From contig NC_051071.1 of assembly GCF_004664715.2 (NCBI RefSeq), positions 5,481,501-5,545,500 of the forward strand: a stretch of DNA of 64,000 bases. The letters are read 5' to 3'. This document shows, in pieces, positions 1 through 11,519 of the stretch. The position numbers and the translations under genes are program-made. The notes under the pieces were generated by a model that saw only the letters and a list, made by a program, of their open reading frames with translations, was not told the DNA's origin and did not search any database. This DNA comes from Peromyscus leucopus (lineage: Eukaryota > Chordata > Mammalia > Rodentia > Cricetidae). Numbering within the stretch: the stretch's first letter is position 1; the number at the start of each line of letters is the position of its first letter.

Positions 1-1166
1 TCAGGAGGCTGAGTACGCACAACTAGCTGACAGGAAGTGGTAAGAAGGAGCCAAGCAGAGAAGGGATTTTAAGTACGGGTGAAAAAAAGCACAAGGGCTT
101 TTTGGAGGCAAGCAAGGAGAGGAGGTGAGTTACTTGCTATTCAGCCTCTCTGAAGAACAGAATTCCACCTTAACCTTTTAATCTCATGTTCTTTAGAGGG
201 ACAGAGATTTAGTTAAGTTCCCTTTGTAGCTCTGAAAGAGTTGGAGCCGGATGGAACAGATTTCCTTCAGGCCATGGTTCTCAAGGCCTAATCACTGCTG
301 GTAGCAGCGGTGTTGCTGATTCAGACAGCGGTGGCTTAAAAGGCAGCAACAATTTTTTAAAAAGGACAACAGGTATTTAGCAAATTAACACAGAAACATG
401 ACAATGCTTTTTTTTCTATCCTTAGATTTTTAAATAAAAGAAATCACATGACAAAATAATAAGATAACAACTGTTGGAAAGGCATAAAAGACATGCTGAC
501 ACAGGAAAGAAAACCAGAGAGCGATTTGTCTAGAACCGTGCTCTCCAATTACAATAGCCAGTAACACAAGTGGTTATTTAATAAAAATTTAAACAGCTCA
601 AAATTCAGTTCTTCAGTCACATGCACTAGGTTTCAAGTACAAAACAGGTATCTGTTGCTAGTTGTTACTATAATCAACAGTCTAGGAATATAATCTGGTC
701 ATCATTGCAGAATTAGACAATACCGTTTTATCATTCTATAATCCTAGAGGAAGCAATTGCTAGAGAGAATAAGATCTTAAAGGGAGGTCAGATGACTGAG
801 GCACAAAGATTGTATGCTTACACAACTAACTAATAGTACTGTTGAGACTGCCTGGTAGCCCATCCACTGTTTATCCTATGTTCCATGTTTTTTAATACTG
901 TACTGCTTCCCATATCAAGGCTTCCCCAATCCTTTCTCCAAAGACCCTCAGTGAGGCATAAACCTTTATATTTTCCTAAATTTCAGCATTATAGATTAAG
1001 TATGTAGCCATCCTACATTTTCTACAACTGTGTTGCTCCATTCTCCTAATTTTCCTTTTCCTTACTCGTAAATTATTTTATTCTAAACCATTTGTTTGTT
1101 TTACTTTAAACTTTCTCAGGCAAATGAACTTATCTTGTAAGGCAGCTTTAACTGTCCACCCAGACA
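1..1166. other. Ccdc88a intron, no element recognised
   Basis: AT-rich intronic sequence at the left edge, downstream in transcription order of the exon at 7029-7169. I read it on both strands and found no exon of girdin, no tRNA-like gene and no SINE or LINE I could name. The next girdin exon (starting at about residue 210) is not here. Confidence 0.6.
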
Positions 1167-1170
1167 GAAT

Positions 1171-1660
1171 GGTATGGTGGTATTTTATTTGTACTGAAAT
1201 GTGATTTTAATTGTATGTTAATAAATAAAGTTGCCCCGGGGGTCAGAGCTATTAGAGCCATAGCAAGAGTGTGGTGGTGGTGGTGGTGGTGGTGGCGGCG
1301 GCGGCGGCGGCAGCAGCAGCAGCGGCACATGCCTTTAATCCCAGCACTTGGTAGAAGAACTAGGTAAGTCTCTGTGTGTTCAGGGATACAGCCAACATTG
1401 GAGACACATGCCTTTAAGACCTGGAGGGCTGTACTTACAGGCAGTGACGAGGCAGTCACGTATTTGGGTTTACAACCAATGAGAAGGCAGAACAGAAAGA
1501 CTATATCAAGACAAACACACAGGAAGTAGGTCTCTTTCGGAGAGGTAGGACCACCATAGGAGGAAGGGTAAGGTCTTAGGTCTGAGCTCTGACCTCTTGG
1601 CTTTCTTCTTTACATTGGTTCTGTGTTTCTTATTTAATAAGACGGTTGGTTACATCTACA
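1171..1660. repeat. Solo LTR-like element, copy 1
   Basis: A 490-bp element that matches, over its whole length and in reverse complement, the element at 54694-55140. Its outer ends would be TG...CA (here the first T reads G), and it is flanked by the 4-bp direct repeat GAAT (1167-1170 and 1661-1664). A 6-bp GAATGG repeat is also possible if the left edge is moved 2 bp in. Its middle contains a SINE-like 'cctttaatcccagcacttgg' stretch and AATAAA motifs near one end. There is no reading frame of note. The family name is unknown to me; an LTR is the best reading because of the ends and the short duplication. Confidence 0.6.
1271..1327. repeat. Compound trinucleotide repeat (GTG)8(GCG)5(GCA)4
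   Basis: A three-part triplet repeat inside the LTR-like element. The matching place in the second copy (near 55031-55041) has only a few CAC triplets, so the expansion happened after insertion. It creates a frame with His, Arg and Cys runs on the minus strand that I regard as spurious. Confidence 0.9.
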
Positions 1661-1721
1661 GAATGGGTGGCATTACTATGTGGGACCATGAAATCATCAT
1701 ATTCCTTATAACCAAGTCTAC

Positions 1722-2056
1722 TGTGGGAGGCCAGCTCCCACCTTTTACAGGGTTTCTATGAGGAATAAGGAATTAGTAGATAGAAAGATGGCAGAGATGT
1801 GACAGACAAAAACACAGGATAGCTTTGGGAGGATCCAGGTCAATACCCAATGGGCCCACTGTCTCTTCAAAAGGGTTTTTTAATAACCAAGGGGTGGGGC
1901 AAAAGACCTCCCCCTTGTAGATCAAAGCACATCGCAAAGCCAAGTGCAGCCCTTTCCAAATACCTGGTAACCACGCCCATGGTCCAATCATTCCCTATGA
2001 AGCCCTGTTCGGTAAAGCAAGCTCAGATCTCACTAGGAGACCTCTGGGCTCCCACA
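1722..2056 (+). mobile_element. Solo LTR of a class II (ERVK-like) retrovirus
   Basis: A 335-bp LTR beginning TGTGGGAG and ending CTCCCACA, so its ends are perfect 8-bp inverted repeats. It is flanked by the exact 6-bp target duplication GTCTAC (1716-1721 and 2057-2062). A 6-bp duplication is typical of betaretrovirus-like ERVs. The body resembles the LTR ending the ERV at 48901-49175 (shared 'ccaaggggtgg', 'gccaagtgcag', 'gggtaaag' blocks). No internal region remains, as expected after LTR-LTR recombination. The two short open frames over it, one on each strand, are not genes. Confidence 0.85.
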
Positions 2057-2089
2057 GTCTACCCTCATCATTTGTTTCTTATTTAAAAA

Positions 2090-2310
2090 TTTAAAAAAGA
2101 TTTGTTCATTTTATTTTAGATGTGAACGTTTTGCCTGAATGTATGTGTACCATATGCATGCCTAGTGCCCATTGAAGTTAGAACATGGCATTGGATCTCC
2201 TGGAACTGGGCGCTATAGATGGATGTGAACCACCATATCGGTGCTGAGACTCAGACCTGGATCTTCCACAAGAGCAACAAGTGCTCTTAAATGCTGAGCC
2301 ATCTCTCTTA
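2090..2310 (-). repeat. B2/B3 SINE
   Basis: Read on the minus strand it starts with the tRNA-derived head (gagatggctcagcatttaag) and continues through the B3-type middle (cctagtgcccattgaag) to an A-rich tail near 2090. It is diverged, so an old copy. Confidence 0.7.
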
Positions 2311-2985
2311 CTACATTTTTTGTTTTGTTTTAACCACATAGCAGGATTCATTTTTTCATCCTTGGGATATTTCAGCATCTCTGTCTTACTGCTTTAATAA
2401 ACTTCAGAGAGTACCGTCCAAGTTCATCATCTCTCTACAACTCCATGTCCACTACTTACTCAATAAATAGAAGTTTCTCCAGTAAAGGAATCAACTCTTT
2501 CGTAGTATGTTTCTTTTGCTATCATTGCTCCTATATGACCACACCTACCCTTGAACCTTTTTATCACTCAACTGCCTCTTCTGGACATGCAAGAGATTAT
2601 TTCTAACTACTCTAGAGTTCCTACAGTCTGTTACTACAGTTAAGCTTCTTATGAGTCCTTTTCCACTTTTAATTTTAATATTATCAGTTTATTGTCTGAC
2701 AATTACTTACACCTTTTTCCCTTAACATTCTCCAACAAGATCTCATTTAGCACTGTAATTTTCATAAAGGTCTATTTTAGATATAAGAAACTGAGAATTA
2801 TATAGACCAGTGTAAACCAAAGTCATACAACCAATTATGGGTACTAGAGCAATTAAATTTCAAGTTGACATATGTATGTTCAATGTGCTTTTTGTAAAAA
2901 TGCTACAATAAATTTGCTTTATGTATATTTTTACAAAATAAAATTCAAGGCTGACTATAGCCATATTTTTTTCCTGGTTTTCTTC

Positions 2986-3142
2986 TTTGATTGATTGTTT
3001 GTTTGTTTTGAGACAGGGTTTCATATAGCTCAGGATGGTCTCAAACTTGGTGTGTAGCCAAGGCTGGCTTTGAACTCCTGAACCTCCTACCTCTACCTCC
3101 ATAGTTCTGAGATTACAGGTATACACTACCACATCTGACTTT
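2986..3142 (-). repeat. Old B1 SINE
   Basis: On the minus strand it shows the 7SL-derived B1 body with gagacagggtttcat near the T-rich edge and 'gagattacaggtatac' at the head. It is diverged from the B1 consensus. Confidence 0.75.
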
Positions 3143-3199
3143 TTTATTCCAGTTCTAAAGTAATAGAACTTGAAGAGAGTCCTAGATCTTACCATCCAT

Positions 3200-3357
3200 C
3201 TTTTTTTGTTTTTTTGAAACAGGGTTTCTCTGTGTAGCTTTGGAGCCTGTCCTGGAACTCACTCTGTAGCTCAGGCTGGCACTGAACTCACAGAGATCTG
3301 TCTGCCTCTGCCTCCCGAGTACTGGGATTAAAGGCGTGTGCCACCACCGGAGGCTTG
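3200..3357 (-). repeat. B1 SINE
   Basis: A well-preserved B1: T-rich tail, 'acagggtttctctgtgtagc', 'tgcctctgcctcccgagtac', and 'gggattaaaggcgtgtgcc' at the head. Nothing else is present in this stretch. Confidence 0.9.
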
Positions 3358-3359
3358 CC

Positions 3360-4310
3360 ATCCATTTTTAATGAAGCTCTCTATACCATGCAATGATCCT
3401 TTTACTTAATTATTTATTTTTGGGCAAATTGTCCCATAAAGACTTTGTAAATGATTTCCTTTCCTCTGTTTAAGCTTCCAACTAAAAACTGCTAACATTG
3501 CTTTTCAACCAATGACCTCTTATCCAACTAATCACCTAAGACTAGCTGCTTCATTATTATATTTTTTACTCAAAACATATTCTGCATATCCTTATACTTT
3601 TCCTTCCTTTTCTTCCAAGATATGCACACAGCTTCGATGTTAAAAGAAAAAAGAGAGAGAAACACCAAATTCCTTCCTTGCTACTTTTGAAGGTGGCGTT
3701 ATATGTTCCTGCCACACACCTGTCCTCCCACCCAGAAGCACATCCCAATTTCCCTGTCTTTATGGATAATGCAATGTTACTCTCCATATTGGACGAAGGC
3801 TCTGTTTCCACAGTCAACTTTATGTTCATTTTCCTGTTGTCTTACTTATCTTTAATTTTGCTAACATTTTCTGGTTTTAATAACAGTACCTAGGAAATAA
3901 TATTTAACGAACATTTGGTTCCTACACAAACTGATTAGTACCTAATTATATACTAACCTTCATTTTTACTTACAAATAATGTAGTTTTTTCTCAATAAAT
4001 CAGAAATCATCTTTGTTACTCCTCCCTTTTATCTTTCATCCTCTCATCCAGCATAGTATGACGCACACAAAGAGGTGGTAAACATATTTCACTAAAGTAA
4101 TATACAAGTAATGCAGAGCCAAGAAAAGAACAGCTGTTCGTGGTGGTATATGCCAATAATCAATGGGTCAGGGCAGCCTGGGGCTACACTTTATATAAGG
4201 GCAGAGCCAGAAATTTATATAAAGTGTATCACAACAAGGCTCGTGACAGATGCAACTTAAAGATATCTGGTGAATGTATGGTTAAATTGGCTATTACTAA
4301 GGGGTATTTA
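3360..4310. other. Ccdc88a intron, no element recognised
   Basis: About 950 bp of AT-rich sequence. The short open frames on both strands between 3566 and 3893 overlap one another, lack splice context and match no girdin segment, so I do not call them. A faint B1-like stretch may begin near 4135. Confidence 0.5.
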
Positions 4311-4440
4311 AAGAAATTCCCGTGGCTGGGCAAAGTGGTACCCGTTGTTAATCATGGCACTCAGGAAGCAGAGGCAGGTGGATCTCTGTGAGCTCTAGGG
4401 CAGCCAGAGCAACATAGTGAAGCCTATTTCAAAAAAAGGA
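4310..4440 (+). repeat. B1 SINE, diverged
   Basis: 'gctgggcaaagtggtacc', 'cactcaggaagcagaggcag' and 'ggatctctgtgagc' in B1 order, ending in an A-rich tail. Plus orientation. Confidence 0.75.
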
Positions 4441-4682
4441 AAAAGGACAGAAATTTCCAAGGTCAAAATATATAATGTACTAATATACAAGCAGGACATA
4501 ATTCTCTATGTTTAAAGCAAGGTCTTTTTAAAAAGTGGTTTATTTTTACTAACATTTACATATAAACTGGCTTAATGAACAAATTTTGTTTTATCAAGGT
4601 AATTTCTTGTGTTTTCCATTGAATTTTACATTTTTATTACTTAATTTTACATTTTTATTTTTTATTTTATTTATTTATTTTT

Positions 4683-4868
4683 TTTTAAAGATTTATTTAT
4701 TTATTATGCATACAGTGTTATGTCTGCACATATCTCTGCAGGCCAGAAGAGGGACCAGATCTCATTACAGATGGTTGTGAGCCACCATGTGGTTGCTGGG
4801 AATTGAACTCAGGATCTTTGGAAGAGCAAGCAGTGCTCTTAACCTCTGAGCCACCTCTCCAGCCCTTT
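4683..4868 (-). repeat. B2 SINE with target duplication
   Basis: On the minus strand: gggctggagaggtggctcag head, 'gttaagagcactgcttgctc', 'gttcaattcccagcaaccac' and a tail at the left. The direct repeat 'ttttacatttttattactta' flanks it, seen before about 4645 and again after 4866, so the insertion is clear. Confidence 0.88.
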
Positions 4869-4869
4869 T

Positions 4870-5895
4870 TTACATTTTTATTACTTAGAGAAAGCAAATC
4901 TTAAAAGGAGTTTTAATCCTCTGACTTTAAAAGAGAATTTAATGACTATTTTATGACTTTGGATAAATACATATTGATTATATTTGTTGCCTTTATGTCT
5001 ATAATTATGGATGCATATATATTTGAAGGCTTAATATGTGATATACCTAAGTTTTGCCTAAATGTCATGGAAATTTTGTAGTTAGAGGAACATAAGTTTA
5101 ATATATGCAAAGATAAAGTAAGTGCTGTTTTTATAAAATATGAATTGCATCTCGATCTGAAATGGCCTGAAAGCTCTTGGGTCTGTCTTCCAGTTGTACT
5201 TACTACCATTCAGATGAAAGGACTATATTATTTGGCTAGTCCTTCTATTTGAAACCCGGTCTACATGTGTTTGCTTTAATTAAATGTTTTCCGACTGTAT
5301 ATGTGAGATGTACTTGTTCATCAAGTACTAAGTTATTTATGGCTGACTACTGCTGTTTTCTAAACTTGTAAGAGGTCTAAACCTATAACGAGCTAAGTAT
5401 ACATAAAACTTCTGTACATTACTGCCTTTTCCTATACTATGTTCCTCCACTACACATTTTTTTTTCTAAAATACAAATTTTAGAATACTTTACCAAGTTG
5501 GTATCACCTAAAAATTATTAGCAATGATAAACTTTTCAAACTTAAGTGTGCTCCCAATTGTATCACAACCATCATTTTGCATGGAAATAATTAAACATAC
5601 CTAAGTGTTTTAAACTTCAAGCAGTTAGACAATGGTCACCAGGAGGCCTGATAATAATAATGTATGTAATAAAACTAAAGAGACTTTTGTAAACTGCTAA
5701 ACTTTCTTTGGTTATAACTGTTGACTGTTGATATTTTACAGGAGTTTAATTTTCAAAGCAACCTGAGCAGTAGTCTGAGATGCTAGAACATCACATAAAG
5801 AGTAGATGAAGTTATGTTTAGGGATAGTTTGCAGGTAAACTCAGCCTAAGGCCTTTCCTCGAGATCTGTCAGCTGTTTCAATGTGACCAATGAGG
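4870..5895. other. Ccdc88a intron, no element recognised
   Basis: Roughly 1 kb of AT-rich unique-looking sequence. No exon, repeat family or RNA gene could be recognised on either strand. Confidence 0.5.
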
Positions 5896-5899
5896 TCTC

Positions 5900-6060
5900 T
5901 GGGACAGGCCTGGCTGCTCACACCAAAAATCATGGCACTTGGGAGGTGGAAGCAAGAAGAGAACTCATGGTCATTCTCAGATACATACTAACTAACTTTG
6001 AGATCAGCCTGGGAGATGTGAGACCTTATAAAATAATTTTAAAGAACAAAATAAAAGCAC
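5900..6060 (+). repeat. Old B1-like SINE
   Basis: 'ggctgctcacacc', 'catggcacttgggaggtgga' and 'gagatcagcctgggag' in the order of a B1, ending in an AAT-rich tail. Heavily diverged. Confidence 0.55.
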
Positions 6061-6361
6061 TGACTCTCTAACTGCTTGTCACCTCCCCTACCAACATGGG
6101 ATCAGATGGGCAACAAAACCAAGAAATTTAGCAAATTCTTGTGCTTCAAGGCAATGGTTTTTCCACTTATATCAACTATATATTCAGTCACACTTCTGCA
6201 CTACTGCCAAAGTAATGGGGTGACTTGAAAAACACACAGGTATAAAAATCAGAATAATAATAATTTAAAAAGAAAAAGAGAAAAGACCTAATAATACTGT
6301 GCTTATTAGATATCCAAGGTTCTTTTATTTCCTTTCTAATTCCTGTGTTTTACACACGCAT

Positions 6362-6362
<1 letters not shown>

Positions 6363-6402
<40 letters not shown>
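6363..6402. repeat. (CA)n microsatellite
   Basis: About 20 CA units followed by an A/C-rich stretch. The His-Thr repeat frame across it is an artefact of the repeat. Confidence 0.95.
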
Positions 6403-6734
6403 AAACAAACAAAAAAACAATAACAACAACAAAAGAAAGACATTACAGTTGGTACAGCATGTAGGTTTCACATCTGCAAATTAAACCAACTGTGGATGGA
6501 AAGTAATAAGGGAAAAAATCCCTATGTTTGTATTGCACATGTACAGACTTTTTCTTGTTACCACTTTTTAAATAATACAGAATAACAACTATTTGTCTAT
6601 TATTTACATACTATTCATTATTATAGGTAATTAAAAGATGATTTACAATATACAAGATATTTGTAGTTTTATAAGTAAACACTGTAACACCCCCCCCCCC
6701 TTTTAAAAGAGACTGAGCATTCATGGCTTTAGTA

Positions 6735-6875
6735 TCCTTTTTTTTTTTTAAAAAAAGGTTTTTGTGACAGAGTTTCTCTGTGTAGCCCTGGCTGTCCTGA
6801 AACTCTTTAGACCAGGCTGGCCTCGAATTCAGAGGTCCACTGTCCTGGACCTAAAGTACTGGGATTGATTGTAGT
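6735..6875 (-). repeat. B1 SINE, old
   Basis: 'gacagagtttctctgtgtag', 'ggctgtcctgaaactc' and 'accaggctggcctcgaattc' identify a minus-strand B1. Its head is damaged after 6850. Confidence 0.8.
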
Positions 6876-7028
6876 ATCTTAAGAAGGTCCTAGAACCAAT
6901 ATGCCCCACAGATACCAAAGGATGATTATAGTTGATCACCTATCCCAAGAAACAGGGTATCCATTCTAGAAAACTATTTTTTTTTCTTTTAAGAAAGCAA
7001 ACTTCCATGATACAATGAGAGAACCAAC

Positions 7029-7169
7029 CTCTGAATGTTCGTCTCTCTCATCTATCAGTCTTTTTAGATGTGATACCATATTCTTCAAGAGTGGTTCTAC
7101 ATCTTCCTGAGACATATCTGTCACCTCCATCCATTGCAGATCAAATACATTTTCCTGATTATGCGTTAC
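7029..7169 (-). CDS. Ccdc88a: Ccdc88a exon: girdin residues about 163-209
   Basis: A 141-bp coding exon (47 whole codons) of girdin/GIV, a large actin-, microtubule- and G-protein-linked scaffold acting in cell migration and receptor signalling. Read on the minus strand it begins [18 protein letters not shown] and ends [10 protein letters not shown], which matches girdin from memory across the end of the N-terminal HOOK-like domain and the entry to the coiled coil. The acceptor is a pyrimidine-rich tract ending AAAG before GTAACG. The donor is GAG|GTTGGT, which has the needed GT but is weak compared with GTAAGT. Phase is 0 at both ends, so it joins the exon at 7996-8079 in frame. It is the last girdin exon visible; the next lies left of the window. 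Confidence 0.95.
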
Positions 7170-7995
7170 CTTTAGAGAGGAAAGCAAAATAAACAATCGA
7201 AGAATGGCTAATACTTAAATACTGATTTGAGTTTAGTACAAAATTAGTTCAACTATAAAAGCAGAAAGAAGTAGATTTCAAATTGATGACAAAACTAAAC
7301 ATTTTAACAGAACAAATAAATTCTCATCTGGATTCTGAAGTTAAATAAGGGAAAAAGATGATATATGAAATACAGTCATCTGAGAATATTTTAAATACTA
7401 CCAATTTTCACAATTTTAAAATTCTCTCCCAAAAGGTAAAATTTAATATATAGCCTAATTCTAAAAAGACATTATAAGATTTAAAGCTCATGAATAAATA
7501 GTTATGGAAGTAGAAGCTTTTAAAATAAATTTTAATTAAAAATTACATTAACATCAATATTGACATGGTACATTATGCCTCAGATTTGTTTTTATACAAA
7601 TATTTAAAAAAAATCAATGTATTTGTGGAATTCAAATAACAGCTCAATAAAAATGATCATTCATTTAAGAGAAAAGGCCAATAGACTAAGTTTATTGTCT
7701 TTATCCTATCATTCATTCTATGCTACCTAATAAAGACATAAACGTTATTCCTCAACATTCATGTCCTTATAGACAAAAGAGAGAGCAAATGTGTAGTAAG
7801 CATTGTGCCATAAATAAGACAATTCACTGATGGAATTACCTATCTCTAAAGAAAAGAATTTTACATAAAAATAAGTTTGATTTACATTTGATCTTTAATT
7901 GTTCTTGTTTATCCTGTATTTGGGGAGATAATATTTTAAAAACACACTGCAAACTTCATAAAAATACATTAATTAATATAAATGTAAGTAGTTAC
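7170..7995 (-). other. Ccdc88a intron (826 bp)
   Basis: Short AT-rich intron between two girdin exons, free of recognisable SINE or LINE insertions. That is unusual in this window and fits a short intron under tighter constraint. Confidence 0.85.
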
Positions 7996-8079
7996 CTCTT
8001 GAATATGTGCGGCAACTGCTGCTTTTGTATCAAAATCTAAACCTTGAATTCGTTCAATAAATTCTTCCTTTTTCTGACA
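7996..8079 (-). CDS. Ccdc88a: Ccdc88a exon: girdin residues about 135-162
   Basis: An 84-bp exon (28 codons) read on the minus strand as [20 protein letters not shown] followed by AVAAHIQE. It encodes late helices of the girdin HOOK-like N-terminal domain, the part thought to contact microtubule-linked partners. The acceptor is TTATTTCAG before TGTCAG and the donor is GAG|GTAACT. Phase is 0 at both ends, and it follows the exon at 12029-12087, whose last codon is CAG (Gln). The reading frame is intact. Confidence 0.95.
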
Positions 8080-10085
8080 CTGAAATAAATGGAGGGGGAA
8101 CCATTCAGACTCTGTATTGCCCTTAAAATGCTATATATAAATAAGCCTCAAGCTTTACAATATTTCAACAGCACAGTAGGGTTTTGTTCTACATTTAAAC
8201 GACTTCTCAGATAACTCACCTAATGAAGATACAATGATTTTAAAATATTTAAGAGCCAGGCACTGAACTCTACAGTTTTATGCTGGAAAGTTCTGAAGTA
8301 GGAACATATTACACTGTGCATCTGAGGTCAGGATATTATTATGCTAACTTAACAAACAGAGAAGTAAAGAATCAAGAACTTGTTTCAGAGAGAACAAGTC
8401 ACTTGCCAAAACCCACAGTGAGTCAGTGGCAGAATTCGGAACACTGCCAAAACGCTCAGTCAGTCCCTGACTGTCACCAAACAACACTGCCTTTCTTCTG
8501 TGGAAAAAAAAATTCGGCAAATTTTACTTCAAGCCTACAATTTATTCTCTCATATTCAGCCTATCAATCTTAATAAAAGAAACTAACTCTGATGGCCCAG
8601 GTCAACATTTATAAGGTAATATAATAAATATCTGGTTTGATTCTACTCTAACAAAGTAACCAGGGACAAAATTTAATAATTATGAATACACATGTAATCA
8701 AATAGGAATAAGGCAGCAATTTCTTATTGTCAACTTTTTAAAGTTTTATTTCAGCTACGAACACAAAATCTAAACCTAACCTTTCCCCAATAATAATTAA
8801 CAACAACACACATCGTTATCTCTGTCTGTCTCCATCTTGTCTATTACGATTCGACTGCTAATAGCTGTATTCTTGCAGCTACCAAATGAGAGGTGCATAC
8901 AAATGGACAGCACTGCCTTGTGCCAAGCTAAGATGCATCTCCTGGGCCAATTACAGAGCCAATGAAAACAATAAACCCTAAAGAAAAAAACTGGCTCTTT
9001 GATCATTAAGAAACAAACCTCTGATTCAAGCTAGTGAAGTTGCTAATGCTCTATTTCTGTCATTACACAATCTGAACATACTCTATACTTTCATCCAGAG
9101 TTCAACATCCCAGGCAAAACTAAAGTATTGTTATGATATAAAAATGTTTAAAGTAAATTACCAGGAAAACACAATTCCTAGGTATGATTAGGAACTGAGG
9201 AGTTTGGGAGGAAATGGAATAGGGATCAATAAGCTGAAAAGCACTAACTTTTTTTGGTCTAGAAATACTAAATAGGTCTGTAAGAACAACTGAGAATTAA
9301 CTTTCTCACTGTATATTCACAGCATATGTAAACTAGTTTTTCAGAGACAGCAATCCATTTCTGTAATTACTGACTTATGAATAGTTTTTTAGCCAATCAG
9401 AACATAAAATGGCAGGGTTATTATGAAATGTAATAATTAAAATTCATGCGGAGTACCCCAGTTCAACCATCTTATGGTTTTTCTGCTACAGTTTTTAAAA
9501 GAAATTCACGTTTCCTTTTATAAGCCCCACAAGCCTGTTTCTTCACTAGCACTACCTTGAGAAACTCACCATTTATACAGGACAATATTCACTAACGAAG
9601 GTGTTTTTTTAAAGTGAATGCAGCATAAGTAGTTGTAAATGAGTAAAAACAGTGTTTCCAACTAAAGACCTGATGACCAAATTAGAATAACACCAAAAAC
9701 AGACACCATATTTATCTTAATATTTAATCAGTTGTTAAGTAAACAATCGTGTACAACATATTACAGCAATGTAATGACTTAATTTATAGATGAACACTGC
9801 CCCCACAGTGGTTACTAGAGGCTAGAAAGGGTGTTAAGAAGAGGAAGATGGTGGGAATACATTAGATCGGGGGATGGGGGGGGCTGCTAACGGATACAAG
9901 TATACAGACAGACAGACAGGATGATAACTTATGTCATATATACTACAGTAGGATCATTATGGTAGACAACAATTAACTGAGCATTTCAAAATGACCAGTA
10001 CAGAGGATTCTGTATGCCCTTAAAACAAAGAAATAATGTATTGAGGTGGTAGGTATACCAGTAATCCTGATCTGATCATTACCAA
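8080..10085 (-). other. Ccdc88a intron, first part
   Basis: About 2 kb of intron with no SINE or LINE I can name. The open frame at 8280-8573 on the opposite strand has no homology I recognise and no splice context. A (GACA)-type short run lies near 9907-9920. Confidence 0.6.
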
Positions 10086-10087
<2 letters not shown>

Positions 10088-10134
<47 letters not shown>

Positions 10135-10240
10135 TGTATGTGTGTGTCTATACACACACATATATATATATATATATCTCCATATACACACTCATACACA
10201 TCTCCATATATATAGTCACACTGATTCACATACATGTTTA
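10088..10240. repeat. (GT)n, (TA)n and CA-rich microsatellite cluster
   Basis: About 21 GT units, then a short ACACACAT/TATATA block to about 10180 and further CATACACA-like sequence. It generates Cys-Val and His-Thr frames on the two strands, which are spurious. Confidence 0.95.
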
Positions 10241-10381
10241 ATTACTTCACGTAAATTAAATATTGTATCTCCAAAGCAGTAAGCTCTAAAAGCCAACACA
10301 ATCAAGAACATAAAATGTATGTAAATACATGTGAAATATTACTAGTGAACTTATTTGTTTGTTTACAAAAATCTCATTTCA

Positions 10382-10600
10382 TAGGCTGGGTGCATAGCTC
10401 AGCTGGGAAAGTGCTTTCCTAGCATAGACAAATACAAAGGTTCAATTCAAGCACTGTAAACATTGGGTATGGTGGTGCATGCCTGTAATCCCAGCATTGG
10501 AAGATGGAAGTAGAGGAATAAGAAATTTAAGGTCAACCAGGCTGAATAACAAGTTTGAGGCCAGTTCTGAGATATATGAAACCCTGTCTCAAAAAAAGGG
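10382..10600 (+). repeat. B4-type composite SINE (ID-like head plus B1 body)
   Basis: The left half reads as a tRNA-Ala/ID-derived head (tgcatagctcagctgggaaa, ending aggttcaattcaagc with A- and B-box-like blocks). The right half is B1-derived (catgcctgtaatcccagcat, 'gaaaccctgtctcaaaa'). This head-plus-body order is that of rodent B4 elements. Confidence 0.8.
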
Positions 10601-10689
10601 AAAACAAGCCCTAAAACAAAACACAAAATATTTCACTCTATGAAGAGCTAGGATAACTATACATTGAAATAATTCATTTTTTAAAAAAT

Positions 10690-10945
10690 TAGTGGGCTTC
10701 AGATACAGCTCAAGGGGTGGTAAAGTATTTGCCATACAAGCTTGATAACTTGCTGTCAGAACCCTGGATGTGGTAAGGTGTATCTGTAATCCCAGTGTTC
10801 TCACAGAGATTGCAGGCAGAGACAGAACTCCTGAAACTAAAAAAACTGCTGTAGGCACACGTGAACAATCTCAACAAGGTTGTTCTCTTTCTTCCACAAG
10901 TGTCATGGCATGTTCATGTACATGTACACACACACGTTTTTAAGT
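10690..10945 (+). repeat. Old tRNA-derived SINE (B2/B3 group)
   Basis: A diverged copy with 'gcttcagatacagctcaagg', 'tgtaatcccagtgttctcac' and a CA-rich end near 10925. The family assignment is tentative. Confidence 0.5.
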
Positions 10946-11264
10946 TAATTAAATGGAAAACCTAGTATAGTAGAGTTGGAAGTCATGCCAGTGTTCTTTA
11001 GCCTACTAGCAAATTGACTTAAGTCTAAAGTGACTATCTCAATTTGTTGCAGTTATATATGCTCCCACTGTAATTATTAAAGTAGCATACTAGACTCACA
11101 AATATCCAACTTCTAAAATAACTTAAATATTTACCCAAGCACTAATCTTATTTGAGGATTAAGAAAACCTTTATAAGATATAACACCTGGCAAACGATAC
11201 AGTCAATAAATCTTGGCTATCATTATTGATAAAAGAGCAATAAGACTGAGAGTGTTGTTAGGAA

Positions 11265-11490
11265 AGTCTTGCTGGGTGCACTGGCGTGAAACTCTAATTC
11301 CAATGCTGGGAAGCAGAGATGAGAGGATCCCTGGGACCTGACGGCTGGCTAGCAAATACAGCTGAATCAGGGAGTGCTAGGTTCAGTGAGACACCCTATC
11401 TCAAGAAATAAGGTGACTGACACCTGATACTGATCTCTGACCTTCACATGCCTACATGCATACATGCAGTCATGTACATAAACAAATACC
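11265..11490 (+). repeat. B1-derived composite SINE with B3-like tail
   Basis: Starts 'gctgggtgcactggcgtg', passes 'gatgagaggatccctggg' and 'gagacaccctatctcaagaa', then continues into 'aaggtgactgacacctgata' and 'ccttcacatgcctacatgc'. The combined arrangement is that of a rodent dimeric SINE; the exact family name is uncertain. Confidence 0.6.
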
Positions 11491-11519
11491 ACACACAAAA
11501 ACATTTCCCACAAAGTCTC

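Noticed and set aside
1148..1459. Minus-strand frame with runs of His, Arg and Cys
   Set aside because: Produced by the GTG/GCG/GCA repeat inside an LTR-like element.
6299..6484. Frame with a His-Thr repeat
   Set aside because: Translation of a (CA)n microsatellite.
8280..8573. 97-codon plus-strand frame in the intron
   Set aside because: Antisense to the gene, no known match, no splice or start context.
10088..10282. Cys-Val repeat frame and its antisense partners
   Set aside because: Microsatellite translation.
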